Below, in pieces: positions 15,208 through 24,301 of a stretch of DNA of 64,000 bases. Below the pieces are notes generated by a model, which was not told where the DNA came from, ran no database searches, and saw only the letters and a program-made list of their open reading frames with translations. The number at the start of each line of letters is the position of its first letter. The first letter of the stretch is position 1. The position numbers and the translations under genes are program-made. This DNA is from an uncultured Clostridia bacterium (GTDB taxonomy: Bacteria; Bacillota; Clostridia; Christensenellales; Borkfalkiaceae), in NCBI GenBank assembly GCA_949283125.1, contig CASDRK010000013.1:1-64000 (forward strand). The letters run 5' to 3'.

Positions 15208-16746
15208 TCATTCAACCGTGAGTTTGCCGCAGTTCTTTTCTATTATAGCGGGGCCTTCCACACCTTCGAACGTAACGTTTCTGAGCGTGACGTTCTCCAC
15301 GTTGTCGATGTATATGCCCTCCTTGCAGTAGTCGCGCACGAACTCGAGCATGGCGGGCTTGAAGGGCTTTGCGTCGGCCTTGAAATGGAAGGACACATTT
15401 TCGAGCACTATCTCCTTTACGGGACGCTCCACAAGTCCGTCGAAATATGCGCACATGCATTCGCAGTCGGTGCAGTCGATGTCGCGGAAGGTGAACTTGC
15501 CCATATACGGCGTATCGTCGCCGACGGGGCGCTTTTCGCGCGACCACACGTATTCGGTATGTCCGTCGGGATCGCAGAAGTAGTACATGTTGATGACGAG
15601 CGGCGTGATGACGTTTATCATCTTTATGTTTTCAAACAGCACGTCGTCTATTATCGAATCCTTGCCCCTGCCCCTGCGCGACTTGATGCGCAGACCCCTG
15701 TCGGTATGCTTGAATACGCACTGACATACGGACAGCTCCTCCACGCCGCCCGATATCTCGCTGCCGAGCACTATCGCGCCGTGACCGTCCTGGAAGAGGT
15801 TATTGCGCAGGGTATGGCGGGTGGCGGGGGTCTTGTATCTGGAACCCATATATATCTTGCCCGATTTTATGGCCACGCAGTCGTCGCCGACCGAGAATAC
15901 GCAGCCGACTATGTCCACTTTGTCGCAGCTTTCAGGATCGAGCCCGTCGGTATTGGGGCCGGTGTAGGGATTCTTTACGCGTATGTCGTAGAAGCCGAGG
16001 TTCTTGGAGAAGAAGGGATGCAGATTCCACGCGGCGGAATTTTTGCACGTAACGCCGTGAAGCGTGACGTTTTCGCACTTGTTCAGCGTGACCAGTCTGG
16101 GACGGGCGACGGCCCTGCCCTTGGGCGTGGCCCACCATGTGGACTTGTCCGCGTTGCCGTTTATGGCGCCTTCGCCCACTATATTTATATTGCTCTGCTT
16201 ATATGCCGAAATGAACGACTGATGGCAGGGATAGGGATTGCCCTCCCACGTGGCAAGGATGTCCTCGCTGCCGTCCTCGTACTCTATCTTTGCGGGGACA
16301 TAGGGGTAGTGCTCCTCCACCACGTCGCCGAGCAGCTCGCCGCCCTTTTTGATCTCCAGCGTGATATCGCTTCTGAGCACGATGGGGCGCACGTAATACG
16401 AGCCTTCGGGCACGAGCACTCTGCCGCCCTTGGGGCAGCTGTCGACGGCCATCTGCACATAGTATGTGTCGTCGGACACGCCGTCGCCCTTGGCGCCGAG
16501 CTCCTTTATGTTGACGCAGCCGCTCTCCTTTTTGGTGGTGAATTTGATTTCGCCCTTGCAGCAGGAAACCGACACGGTGTATTGAGTGTCGGGCTCAAGA
16601 TTGAACAGTGAAAATACGTTGGAATCCTTTTCCTCCACGGCCGCGCCGTTGAGATACACGGTGTATTTTTCCGGGCTGTAGTAGGGATTTTTGTTTTCAA
16701 GTTCGAAGCAAGCCGAAACGCTTGAAACAAACAACTGCTTAAACAT
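15208..16746 (-). CDS. GH28 polygalacturonase, cytoplasmic
   Basis: 512-residue glycoside hydrolase family 28 protein that cleaves galacturonan by hydrolysis. An N-terminal fibronectin-like strand region (about 1-75) precedes the right-handed beta-helix, which begins NIKELGAKGDGVSDDT. All family motifs are present in order: NTDG, GDDCVAIKSG, DGHG and RIKS. The three catalytic Asp residues and the His are therefore intact. No signal peptide is seen, which points to digestion of imported oligogalacturonides. The start overlaps the preceding membrane protein gene by 8 bases (16739-16746), so it is coupled to the transporter operon. Confidence 0.95.
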   Translation of the reverse strand: MFKQLFVSSVSACFELENKNPYYSPEKYTVYLNGAAVEEKDSNVFSLFNLEPDTQYTVSVSCCKGEIKFTTKKESGCVNIKELGAKGDGVSDDTYYVQMAVDSCPKGGRVLVPEGSYYVRPIVLRSDITLEIKKGGELLGDVVEEHYPYVPAKIEYEDGSEDILATWEGNPYPCHQSFISAYKQSNINIVGEGAINGNADKSTWWATPKGRAVARPRLVTLNKCENVTLHGVTCKNSAAWNLHPFFSKNLGFYDIRVKNPYTGPNTDGLDPESCDKVDIVGCVFSVGDDCVAIKSGKIYMGSRYKTPATRHTLRNNLFQDGHGAIVLGSEISGGVEELSVCQCVFKHTDRGLRIKSRRGRGKDSIIDDVLFENIKMINVITPLVINMYYFCDPDGHTEYVWSREKRPVGDDTPYMGKFTFRDIDCTDCECMCAYFDGLVERPVKEIVLENVSFHFKADAKPFKPAMLEFVRDYCKEGIYIDNVENVTLRNVTFEGVEGPAIIEKNCGKLTVE

Positions 16747-17422
16747 CGGGATTGACCTCCTCGCTCTTTTTATTTTTACACTTTTTTACGATATGCACCA
16801 CGGCGTCCTTCACGCCGATAAACGCCATATCGATAATCAGGCAGAACGTTGCAAACAACAACGGCTCCACGGCCACATCGGCACTTATATATTTACCTAT
16901 CAACTCGTACAGCAACCCAACGAGCACCAAAACTATAATATAATAGACGCCGTTGGCCAAAAAAGTCCAATAGGCTTTGAACGGAAAAGGGAACATGATG
17001 TAATCGTTATATTCCTTCTCATCGGACTCAATAAGTCTGAATATGGGATTGACCATGATATCCGTTATAATGCCCAATACAAGCCCCGTCAAAACCATGT
17101 TATCCAATGCATTCATGCTATTGAATAACCCAAAAACCATAAAATAACAAACCGCTCCGGCAAACCACCATTTAATAAAGATAGCTTTCAGCCAAACGGG
17201 AAGAAAAGCCAGCTTGTCACGTTTATAAGGATCAAAATTTTTAGCTTTGCTGCTTTTGCCTTTAGTTTCTTCGCCTGTTATTTCATAAATGTCGGTCGTC
17301 GGCGCCTCAGCTGACACATTATTCCCTTTTAACGCTTCAACCAATTCGTCGGTCTCTTTGACCTTTAAATTGTAATAATTTTCTATCTTTTCTTGACTTT
17401 GTTTCTTTTTTTTATTCGCCAT
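16739..17422 (-). CDS. unknown four-helix membrane protein in the ABC operon
   Basis: 227 residues, not recognised. A charged cytoplasmic N-terminus (about 75 residues, starting MANKKKKQ) precedes four membrane helices near 75-100, 107-127, 150-175 and 185-205, then a lysine-rich tail (KKCKNKKSEE). It lies between another four-helix protein and GH28, overlapping the latter by 8 bases. Its base composition is clearly lower in G+C than neighbouring enzyme genes (60 bases at 17041-17100 are 42% G+C). Its position suggests a transporter accessory role. No catalytic motif is visible. Confidence 0.85.
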   Translation of the reverse strand: MANKKKKQSQEKIENYYNLKVKETDELVEALKGNNVSAEAPTTDIYEITGEETKGKSSKAKNFDPYKRDKLAFLPVWLKAIFIKWWFAGAVCYFMVFGLFNSMNALDNMVLTGLVLGIITDIMVNPIFRLIESDEKEYNDYIMFPFPFKAYWTFLANGVYYIIVLVLVGLLYELIGKYISADVAVEPLLFATFCLIIDMAFIGVKDAVVHIVKKCKNKKSEEVNPDV

Positions 17423-17486
17423 TTATTGACCTTAAAAAATGACCGACAATATAAATTTTGCCGGTCATTAGATTTAATAAATGATG

Positions 17487-18110
17487 TTACTGCTCGTCAT
17501 CCTCTGTTTCAATGACCTCGTTGATGTTGTTTGATTCGATTTCTTTGCTTGTGTCGATCTTCATTATCAACTTGGAATATACAGGCAACAACGCCAGAAC
17601 TATAATACTTATTCCGCCAAAAACCATATGCAATATTGCATTGTTCAATGATTCCCTGCCTATATCGGTCATCGTGCTCTGCAATAAGTAATCGTTTATT
17701 CTCACATAATACAGAATATCCAACAACAGCATGACAATATAGAATACAAAAATCAAGCCGACTAATACAATATTCGGTTTAGTGCGTTTCGGGAATGCGC
17801 TGGTATACAATGCAAGAACCAACACGGACAACAGCGTATTGACAAACACGCAGAACCCCGCCCACTCTACAGCGAAATTCGCCATTACAACCTTTGAATA
17901 GGTACGCAGACACAACAGGTAAATCACGCTCGTGATCAGCGTAATAAAAAGCGGGATAAAATGAGGCCTGCGTTTGAGCGTGACTATCTGTTTGCGTCCC
18001 CATTCCTTGAGCCCGGCGCCGATCTTTTGGAGAACGGCTTTTGCTTTCGACTCCTGAGGCTGTTCTTCGGGAGGCATCTGATCTACAACCATGTTTTCAT
18101 TTTCAGCCAT
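17487..18110 (-). CDS. unknown four-helix membrane protein in the ABC operon
   Basis: 207 residues, not recognised. A cytoplasmic Glu/Gln-rich N-terminus is followed by a basic stretch (KRRPHF) and four hydrophobic helices (about 49-67, 77-101, 111-134 and 151-175). The C-terminal tail is acidic (IETEDDEQ). A strong ribosome site (GGAGGTAGG) precedes the ATG, 14 bases after the ATPase gene. Size and topology match the proteins at 16739, 19212 and 19823, though I see no obvious shared motif. Confidence 0.85.
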   Translation of the reverse strand: MAENENMVVDQMPPEEQPQESKAKAVLQKIGAGLKEWGRKQIVTLKRRPHFIPLFITLITSVIYLLCLRTYSKVVMANFAVEWAGFCVFVNTLLSVLVLALYTSAFPKRTKPNIVLVGLIFVFYIVMLLLDILYYVRINDYLLQSTMTDIGRESLNNAILHMVFGGISIIVLALLPVYSKLIMKIDTSKEIESNNINEVIETEDDEQ

Positions 18111-18124
18111 AATTCCTACCTCCT

Positions 18125-19210
18125 TCAGTTGATTACCTTCTGATATTCATGACGGCCTTCGGGATCCTTTTCAAAGAAATGCATCTTGTCTTCCTGGAAT
18201 CCGAGGGTTATCTCGTCGCCGAACTTATAATTGCACCATTCGGCAAACTTGCAGACAACTATCTTTTTGCCGGCTATCTTGCCGTGAACCAGCGTGTTCA
18301 TGCCGAGATTTTCGTTGTTGGTGACGGTGAAAGGCACGTGCCCGTCGCGGGTGAAGTTTTCGGGGCGGACGCCCAGAATTACTTCCTTGCCTTCATAGTC
18401 CTTAAGATAGCCCTTCTGCTCGTCGTTGAGGGGATAATCAAAGTATTCGCACTTGAAGTGACCGTCCTCGACCTTGCCTTCGAACATGTTCATGGGAGGA
18501 AGCCCTATGAACGTTGCGACGAACGTATTTGCGGGTTTTTCGTAGAGCTCGATGGGCTTGCCTATCTGCTGAACGTGGCCCATGGACATGCAGACTATTC
18601 TGTCGGCGAGCGTAAGCGCCTCGGTCTGGTCGTGCGTGACGTATATTATCGTCGCGTTGAGCTTTTTGTGCAGAAGCATGAGCTCGCGTCTCATGGAACC
18701 GCGCAGCTTGGCGTCGAGGTTGGACAGCGGCTCGTCAAAGAGGAAGACCTTGGGATTGCGGACGATGGCGCGGCCTATTGCAACGCGCTGGCGCTGACCG
18801 CCGGAGAGCTGCTTGGGCTTTTTGTTGAGCTGCGTCTTGAGGTCTAGGATCTCGGCCGCAGCCATGACCTTGCGGTGGATGACCAGCTTATCTTCCTTGC
18901 GGAGCGTAAGCGAGAAGGCCATGTTTTCGTAGATGGTCATGTGTCCGTACAGGGCGTAGTTCTGGAAAACCATTGCTATGTCCCTATCCTTGGGGGGAAG
19001 CGTGGTGCAATCCTTGCCGTCGATGATGAGTTCGCCCTTGGTTATGTCTTCAAGGCCGGCCACCATGCGGAGCGTTGTGGACTTGCCGCAACCGGAAGGG
19101 CCGACGAGGACGATGAATTCGCCGTCCTGTATGTCGAGGTTGAAATCCCAAACGGCCTGAACGCCGCCGTCGTATATCTTATCGATATGTCTGATATTTA
19201 CTTCGGGCAT
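18125..19210 (-). CDS. sugar ABC transporter ATPase (MsmK/UgpC type)
   Basis: 361-residue ATPase that powers uptake through the carbohydrate permeases encoded upstream. Walker A GPSGCGKST (37-45), signature LSGGQRQRVAIGRA, Walker B VFLFDEPLSNLDA and switch THDQTEA are all present. The C-terminal OB-fold regulatory domain (FEGKVEDGHFKCEYF ... GVRPENF) is typical of the MalK/MsmK class that can serve several importers. It lies in the middle of the operon between two pairs of unknown membrane proteins. A second, similar ATPase is encoded at 31987-33096. Confidence 0.96.
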   Translation of the reverse strand: MPEVNIRHIDKIYDGGVQAVWDFNLDIQDGEFIVLVGPSGCGKSTTLRMVAGLEDITKGELIIDGKDCTTLPPKDRDIAMVFQNYALYGHMTIYENMAFSLTLRKEDKLVIHRKVMAAAEILDLKTQLNKKPKQLSGGQRQRVAIGRAIVRNPKVFLFDEPLSNLDAKLRGSMRRELMLLHKKLNATIIYVTHDQTEALTLADRIVCMSMGHVQQIGKPIELYEKPANTFVATFIGLPPMNMFEGKVEDGHFKCEYFDYPLNDEQKGYLKDYEGKEVILGVRPENFTRDGHVPFTVTNNENLGMNTLVHGKIAGKKIVVCKFAEWCNYKFGDEITLGFQEDKMHFFEKDPEGRHEYQKVIN

Positions 19211-19211
19211 T

Positions 19212-19826
19212 TCACTTTACCTCCTCGGTTACAGTATTCTCCTGCTCAATACCGGTGTTTGCTTCCTCTTCCTTAAGAACGGCATCTATATTTATTTCGC
19301 CGCTTTCAAGCTTCTTAATAAACGCTTCCCGTCTCATGGCGAAAATATATCCCGTTACTGCCGAGCCCACAAGGCAGGCCGCAGAAGCAACCAAATAAAT
19401 AATGAGGATCGTGCATGTCGCCGCAGGTGTCAGCTCGGCGCCAAAATAGTGCCCGGTAAGAGCATCGGGGTATTCTATCTCCGTAAACCAGCTGACGCCG
19501 GTCACCGCCATAACGGGAGTGATGAAGATACGCACGATCTGTATCGCCGCCATGGCCACGAGTACGATAGAGTAAACCTTGTTGTAAGCTTTTATCCCCT
19601 CTGAGGAAAGGAATATTACCAGCAACGACATCAACGTGATAAGTATCGACAACCCTATTTCCAGCGTATAGAAATAATCGTTGTTCATGCTGTACAACAA
19701 CAAGAAGTACAGGCAATTGAATACCAATCCCAACAATGCAAGTCCGGAGGAGAGCTTATTGGTCTTATAACGCGAGATATCGTCCTTTACTATCTTCTGA
19801 TTTTCGGTCAGGTGTTTAGCCATCAT
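19212..19826 (-). CDS. unknown four-helix membrane protein in the ABC operon
   Basis: 204 residues, not recognised. A short basic N-terminus, four helices (about 28-48, 54-76, 84-108 and 136-165), and an acidic cytoplasmic tail (KEEEANTGIEQENTVTEE). The loop between helices 3 and 4 contains aromatic residues (WFTEIEYPDALTGHYFG) and probably faces outward. The ATG overlaps the end of the next upstream gene by 4 bases (19823-19826), and only one base separates its stop from the ATPase start, so expression is tightly coupled. Confidence 0.85.
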   Translation of the reverse strand: MMAKHLTENQKIVKDDISRYKTNKLSSGLALLGLVFNCLYFLLLYSMNNDYFYTLEIGLSILITLMSLLVIFLSSEGIKAYNKVYSIVLVAMAAIQIVRIFITPVMAVTGVSWFTEIEYPDALTGHYFGAELTPAATCTILIIYLVASAACLVGSAVTGYIFAMRREAFIKKLESGEINIDAVLKEEEANTGIEQENTVTEEVK

Positions 19827-20455
19827 GCCACCTCCTTAACAAAACCCTGTTCAAGAAGCTGCTTCTCTCCGCGCATCAATTTGATTTTCCATATCAGATT
19901 CAACGCGAGCGCTACGGCATCGACAATGACAACTATAAACAGAATATATCCTATCACGAATATAGATTTATCATCGGAATAATAAGGGAATCTGCGCTGT
20001 GTGCCTTCAACGTAATTGTAGTTATATTTTTCCAGATAAGTAGCCCAATCGATATCGTTTATGAAAAGATCGAGACACTTACTTACCATTATCAGCGCAT
20101 ATAACGCAAAAACAGCTGCGTATATTGCGACTGCGATTATCGAAACGTAATTCGACACGTAATAATTGCGGCGCTTGTTGCATGCCGTAACATATAATAA
20201 CACTGCGCCGACGATGAACGCTATGCTTAAAAAGAACAACGCATCGTTGAACGCCTGTGCCGTATCGTAAAAATTCTGAGCATGGATATCGAAAGTAATA
20301 TCGCCTGTAAGCGTAGGGATTATAACAGGTTCCAAATTCCAGTAAATATCACCTAAACTGCCGCTGAAAAAACATAAGCAGTACACAAAAGTGAGCGCTG
20401 CTATTATGAGCGTAGCAAGGGATAATATTTTTTGAAATTTCATTTGAGTTTTCAT
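19823..20455 (-). CDS. unknown four-helix membrane protein in the ABC operon
   Basis: 210 residues, not recognised. Four helices (about 10-31, 70-92, 101-125 and 170-195). The first loop (about 32-68) is polar with aromatics (IYWNLEPVIIPTLTGD) and probably lies outside the cell, as does the Tyr-rich loop between helices 3 and 4 (EKYNYNYVEGTQRRFPYY). Start placed at 20455 because GGGGAAAGTGCC precedes it; a longer reading to 20521 would add an unlikely N-terminus. It follows the binding-protein gene by 101 bases. Confidence 0.83.
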   Translation of the reverse strand: MKTQMKFQKILSLATLIIAALTFVYCLCFFSGSLGDIYWNLEPVIIPTLTGDITFDIHAQNFYDTAQAFNDALFFLSIAFIVGAVLLYVTACNKRRNYYVSNYVSIIAVAIYAAVFALYALIMVSKCLDLFINDIDWATYLEKYNYNYVEGTQRRFPYYSDDKSIFVIGYILFIVVIVDAVALALNLIWKIKLMRGEKQLLEQGFVKEVA

Positions 20456-20556
20456 GGCACTTTCCCCAAATAAGTCCGAGTCGGCGCGCCCACCCGCAAA
20501 GGCGGGCGCGCGATCGAACATTTAAATTTTATTTTTCAGCTTTTGGAAGCTAAAAC

Positions 20557-23208
20557 TCAGGCCATATAGCCATAGCCATAGTAAAGAATGTCGAGATATG
20601 CATTCTTATAGATCTTCGAACCATTGCCGAACAAACCGGTGGTTATATCGGTATAGTTGGTTTTGATAGCCGTTGCGTCGGTGTTGGAATAAGGCAACGT
20701 CGTGGGAACAAGCGTGTACCACAGATTGTTCGCATCGATGGTAACCGTTGTATGCTTGATAGTGCCGTTTGCAAGGCCGTTACCAACGATAGTCGCGCCG
20801 TCAAGGCCGCACTGTGCGGTGCACTGGAATTCAAAGCCCTGATTCTTGTTGCCTATGGGCAGAGCCGCACCGATAAGGCCGCGGGCAAAGTCCGTATAGT
20901 TGTTGACGGTGTTGGCGAGGTTCAAATCGGCCTGCTTCAGCCCAATGCTGGAGCCGTTTGCCGTCTGAACAGTTTCGCCCTCGAACAGCTTGAGCGTTGC
21001 GTTCGTAAGGGTAGGTATCTGAGTACCCTTGTAGGACGTGCCGACATATACCTTATTCTTATAGATGAAGTACTGGCTTGCATATTCAGCCTTTACGGTG
21101 TACTGTTCGGAATCTTCAACCTTCTCCGCAACGGTTGCAAGCTGCACGTCGGTAGCTTCGGTTGCATACCACCAGCCGTCAAGCGCATCGGCGCCGCTTG
21201 CCTGCGAGCCGAACGTCATGAGGATCTGTCCGTCGTTGGAGAACATGTAATCGATGAATTCAAGAAGAGCCTTGAGCTTCTGAGGATTATTTTCAACATT
21301 GACGCGAGGAATTGCAAAGCCGGTATTCTTTACGGAGCGCCAGGATTCGGTAAACCTCATCGTGGTGTCTTTTTTACCGTCGTCGTCCACGTCCCACTGG
21401 GAAACGGGAGTAATGATGGGAGCAAAGTTATACTTGGACGTATCCTGATCGAAGCCCGCCTTGGTCTGAGTCTGCACGTAATCGTACATCATCATGGTCT
21501 GCGCTTTGTTTTCAGCATATGCGCTGGGCGTGCCGTTGATGTTGTCATGCAGATAGAGCAGGCCTTCTTCTACAAACGCGTGCAGGTTCTGAACGGCGTC
21601 GAAAGTAGCCGTCTTGGTGCGGGCGTCTACTACCTCGCCTGCGCCATTGATATACGCATACTGGTAGCGGGGAGTAAGACCGCGCACGCCGTACAGTTCG
21701 CCGGCAAGCGAAATGAGGTCATTGTTGCGCTGCGTGGTGTTGGTACGGCCGGAGATGGCGTAAAGATTTTCCATGGACGCCTTGCCGTTTGCATCGGGCG
21801 TAAGCAGGTCGTTGTTCGTAACAAGGCAACGGGAAAGCGCTGCGAGCAGATCGACGTCCCACGCCGCGTTCTGACCGTTGAACACATCGGAACGGGTATC
21901 GTAATACTTGTTGCCGTCGGCATCCACATACGTGACGTCGATATATGCACGAAGCATATTGAGCAACTGTGCGCCCGTGACCTCACCCTTCTTGGCATTG
22001 ATGGCGGCATTCATTATATCTATAATGTTGCCGCTTTCGCCGTCATAGGCAGCACCCGCGGCAGCCTCATAGGCGGCGCCGAGAGCAGTGGAATTATCGG
22101 TAACGGCGTTGTACGCATTGGAATACTTAACATAGACCTTTTCGGTGGAAACGCCGTCCTCTTTGGTTACGTCTATTTCCCAATCCTGCGAACCCATATA
22201 GGCAATTATAGCCGTTTCGGTTGTCAAAGGCGTGAGCTCTTCGGTGTAACCGTTGGTTGCGGAATGGCCATTGGCCTTGGATTCGCCGTGATCCTTATAA
22301 GTAACGATAGATGCGGGCGTACCCTTATCCAGCAGATCTTCAACCCATATCTTGTTGATAAGCTCATACTTTTCGATATCGTCGTTACCGTCGAAATAGG
22401 GCGCGTAGTACATTGCACCGGAAGACGTATCGGACGTAAGCGACAACCTCGTTATGGGGTTTGCTTCAAGGAATGCCTTGTAGTTGGGCATTTCATCGAG
22501 ATAAAGATTGAGATCGAGGAATGTGTTTGAATCGGAAAGCGCCTGGGTGACGATCGCGTCCGACGAACCTGTTACAAGATCGAAAGTATTCAGCTTGTCA
22601 AGATTCTGCGTGATCTGCTTATCCGAAGCCAATTCGGTTGCCGCATTGGAGAAGGTCATGCCGAGTTCCTCAGAAAGCGCTCTCCATGTAGGCTTCAGAT
22701 CGTTGGTCTGATACGACTCGCCGTCAAGCAGCTGCTTGGTAGCAGAAATGGTGCCCTGCTTGAAGGTTATCTGACGGTTCTGATTGTCGGAATCGCAGAT
22801 GTTGAGACGAAGTTCCATGTCGGAACCGTAGCTGTCCGCAACAGACAGCTTGGTCTGGGGCGTTCCGGTTGAAGAACTGGGCGTACCGGTATAGTACCTG
22901 TACAGTCTTATCCACGCCTCGTTCATCATCTGGTTGAAGTTGGACATACCCTTCGTGTTTAAGTAGGACACAACATCGGCGCCGCTGCCGGGCACATAGT
23001 TGAGTCCGCCGGCAAGGTTACCAAACAGATACGAGCTGTTTTCGGCAACCACATCGTGCGAAGCGGCCACTCCGCCGCCGGCAGAGCCCTGATAGTTGTT
23101 GTCATCGCCGCCGTTTCCGGTATCGCCGCAGGCAGCCAACGAAACAGCTATCGATCCGGCCATTACCACAGACACTGCGGCAAAAGCAAGCTTTTTGGTT
23201 TTGTTCAT
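20557..23208 (-). CDS. carbohydrate ABC transporter substrate-binding lipoprotein
   Basis: 883-residue extracellular solute-binding protein anchored by a lipid on Cys27 (LAAC lipobox). It is about twice the length of ordinary family 1 sugar-binding proteins, like the large LplA-type proteins that accompany LplB/LplC permeases. Recognisable pieces include an N-terminal lobe with FNQMMNEAWIRLYRYY, a central GVRGLTPRYQYAYINGAGEVVD and the late FTESWRSVKNTGFAIPRVN. The substrate is probably an oligogalacturonide or rhamnogalacturonan fragment, judged from GH28 and GH105 in the same operon. It is encoded directly after the two permeases. Confidence 0.93.
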   Translation of the reverse strand: MNKTKKLAFAAVSVVMAGSIAVSLAACGDTGNGGDDNNYQGSAGGGVAASHDVVAENSSYLFGNLAGGLNYVPGSGADVVSYLNTKGMSNFNQMMNEAWIRLYRYYTGTPSSSTGTPQTKLSVADSYGSDMELRLNICDSDNQNRQITFKQGTISATKQLLDGESYQTNDLKPTWRALSEELGMTFSNAATELASDKQITQNLDKLNTFDLVTGSSDAIVTQALSDSNTFLDLNLYLDEMPNYKAFLEANPITRLSLTSDTSSGAMYYAPYFDGNDDIEKYELINKIWVEDLLDKGTPASIVTYKDHGESKANGHSATNGYTEELTPLTTETAIIAYMGSQDWEIDVTKEDGVSTEKVYVKYSNAYNAVTDNSTALGAAYEAAAGAAYDGESGNIIDIMNAAINAKKGEVTGAQLLNMLRAYIDVTYVDADGNKYYDTRSDVFNGQNAAWDVDLLAALSRCLVTNNDLLTPDANGKASMENLYAISGRTNTTQRNNDLISLAGELYGVRGLTPRYQYAYINGAGEVVDARTKTATFDAVQNLHAFVEEGLLYLHDNINGTPSAYAENKAQTMMMYDYVQTQTKAGFDQDTSKYNFAPIITPVSQWDVDDDGKKDTTMRFTESWRSVKNTGFAIPRVNVENNPQKLKALLEFIDYMFSNDGQILMTFGSQASGADALDGWWYATEATDVQLATVAEKVEDSEQYTVKAEYASQYFIYKNKVYVGTSYKGTQIPTLTNATLKLFEGETVQTANGSSIGLKQADLNLANTVNNYTDFARGLIGAALPIGNKNQGFEFQCTAQCGLDGATIVGNGLANGTIKHTTVTIDANNLWYTLVPTTLPYSNTDATAIKTNYTDITTGLFGNGSKIYKNAYLDILYYGYGYMA

Positions 23209-23347
23209 TATATTTCTCCTTATTTAAATTTCTTGTTTTGTATTTTTCCCGCCCCCACTGTATTTCGTATCATCACCGCCCGATATGGGAACGCTTTGTC
23301 GGAAGATGACCGCGCCGCTGCGGCGCTTATTAAATTGTACTTTGGAA

Positions 23348-24286
23348 TTATTCCTTTACGCCGCCCATGTTGACGCCCTTTGCAAAGTACTTCTGAATGA
23401 AGGGATAAATTGCCAATATGGGGATTATGGCCAGAACCACCATGGAATAGGCAACGGAAACCGCGTCGTATTCATATATCCATGTGACCTCTGACTCATC
23501 GATTGCGTTGACGAGATTTGTCTGCTTTGTAATAAAGTCTCTTATATAGACCTGCACGGGCCAGGATTCAGGCTGATTGGTCATCATGCGATATGCCCAG
23601 TAATAACCGTTCCAACGGGAGATGCCGAAGAAGAGCGCTATTGTGGCTATCGTCGCCTTGCTCATGGGGATATATACCTGCCACAATATCTGCATCTCTG
23701 TGGCGCCGTCTATTCTTGCGGCCTCCTCTATTTCGGAGGGAACGCCTTCGAAAGCGTTTCTTAAGAGGATTACGTTGGTGGCGTTCATACCCATGGCGAT
23801 AATTACAAGCCACTTCAGGTCAACAACCTCGTCCCATTTGCCTCCGCCGACAAGATTGGCAAACACTTCGCCGGTATCGACATAGTTGTTATACATTGCG
23901 ACAACACCGGCGGAGAACCACATCGTGAACACAAGGAAAAAGTTGAAGCCGTGTCTGCCGAGCAGTCTCTTTTTGGAAAGAGCGTACGCGCCGAGAATGG
24001 TATATACCATACACCACAGCGTGCCGATAAACGCAACGAACAGCGTATTCGAATAGCTGATCCAGAACTGGCTGGACATTATTCCGCTGAACACATGCAG
24101 GAATGCCCCGGCGGAGACGTCGACAGGCCATAACACGACCTTGTTGGTGTTGACCGCTTCGCCCGAACTGAATGCCGCCGATATGGCATATATAAAGGGA
24201 TATATACACATTACGGCAAAAACGATCAGCAAAACATACGCAACGATTTTGAATATTAATTCGGATATTTCCATTTTCCTTTTCAT
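23348..24286 (-). CDS. carbohydrate ABC transporter permease (LplC/MalG type)
   Basis: 312-residue inner-membrane permease with six helices. The coupling motif that contacts the ATPase is EEAARIDGATEMQILWQVYIPMSK (EAA-x3-G, near residues 188-205). The C-terminus ends KGVNMGGVKE, a usual ending of this family. It pairs with the LplB-type permease 15 bases upstream, and the binding-protein gene follows it. Ribosome site GGAGGATATC lies before the start. Confidence 0.96.
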   Translation of the reverse strand: MKRKMEISELIFKIVAYVLLIVFAVMCIYPFIYAISAAFSSGEAVNTNKVVLWPVDVSAGAFLHVFSGIMSSQFWISYSNTLFVAFIGTLWCMVYTILGAYALSKKRLLGRHGFNFFLVFTMWFSAGVVAMYNNYVDTGEVFANLVGGGKWDEVVDLKWLVIIAMGMNATNVILLRNAFEGVPSEIEEAARIDGATEMQILWQVYIPMSKATIATIALFFGISRWNGYYWAYRMMTNQPESWPVQVYIRDFITKQTNLVNAIDESEVTWIYEYDAVSVAYSMVVLAIIPILAIYPFIQKYFAKGVNMGGVKE

Positions 24287-24301
24287 AAATCGATATCCTC
24301 C

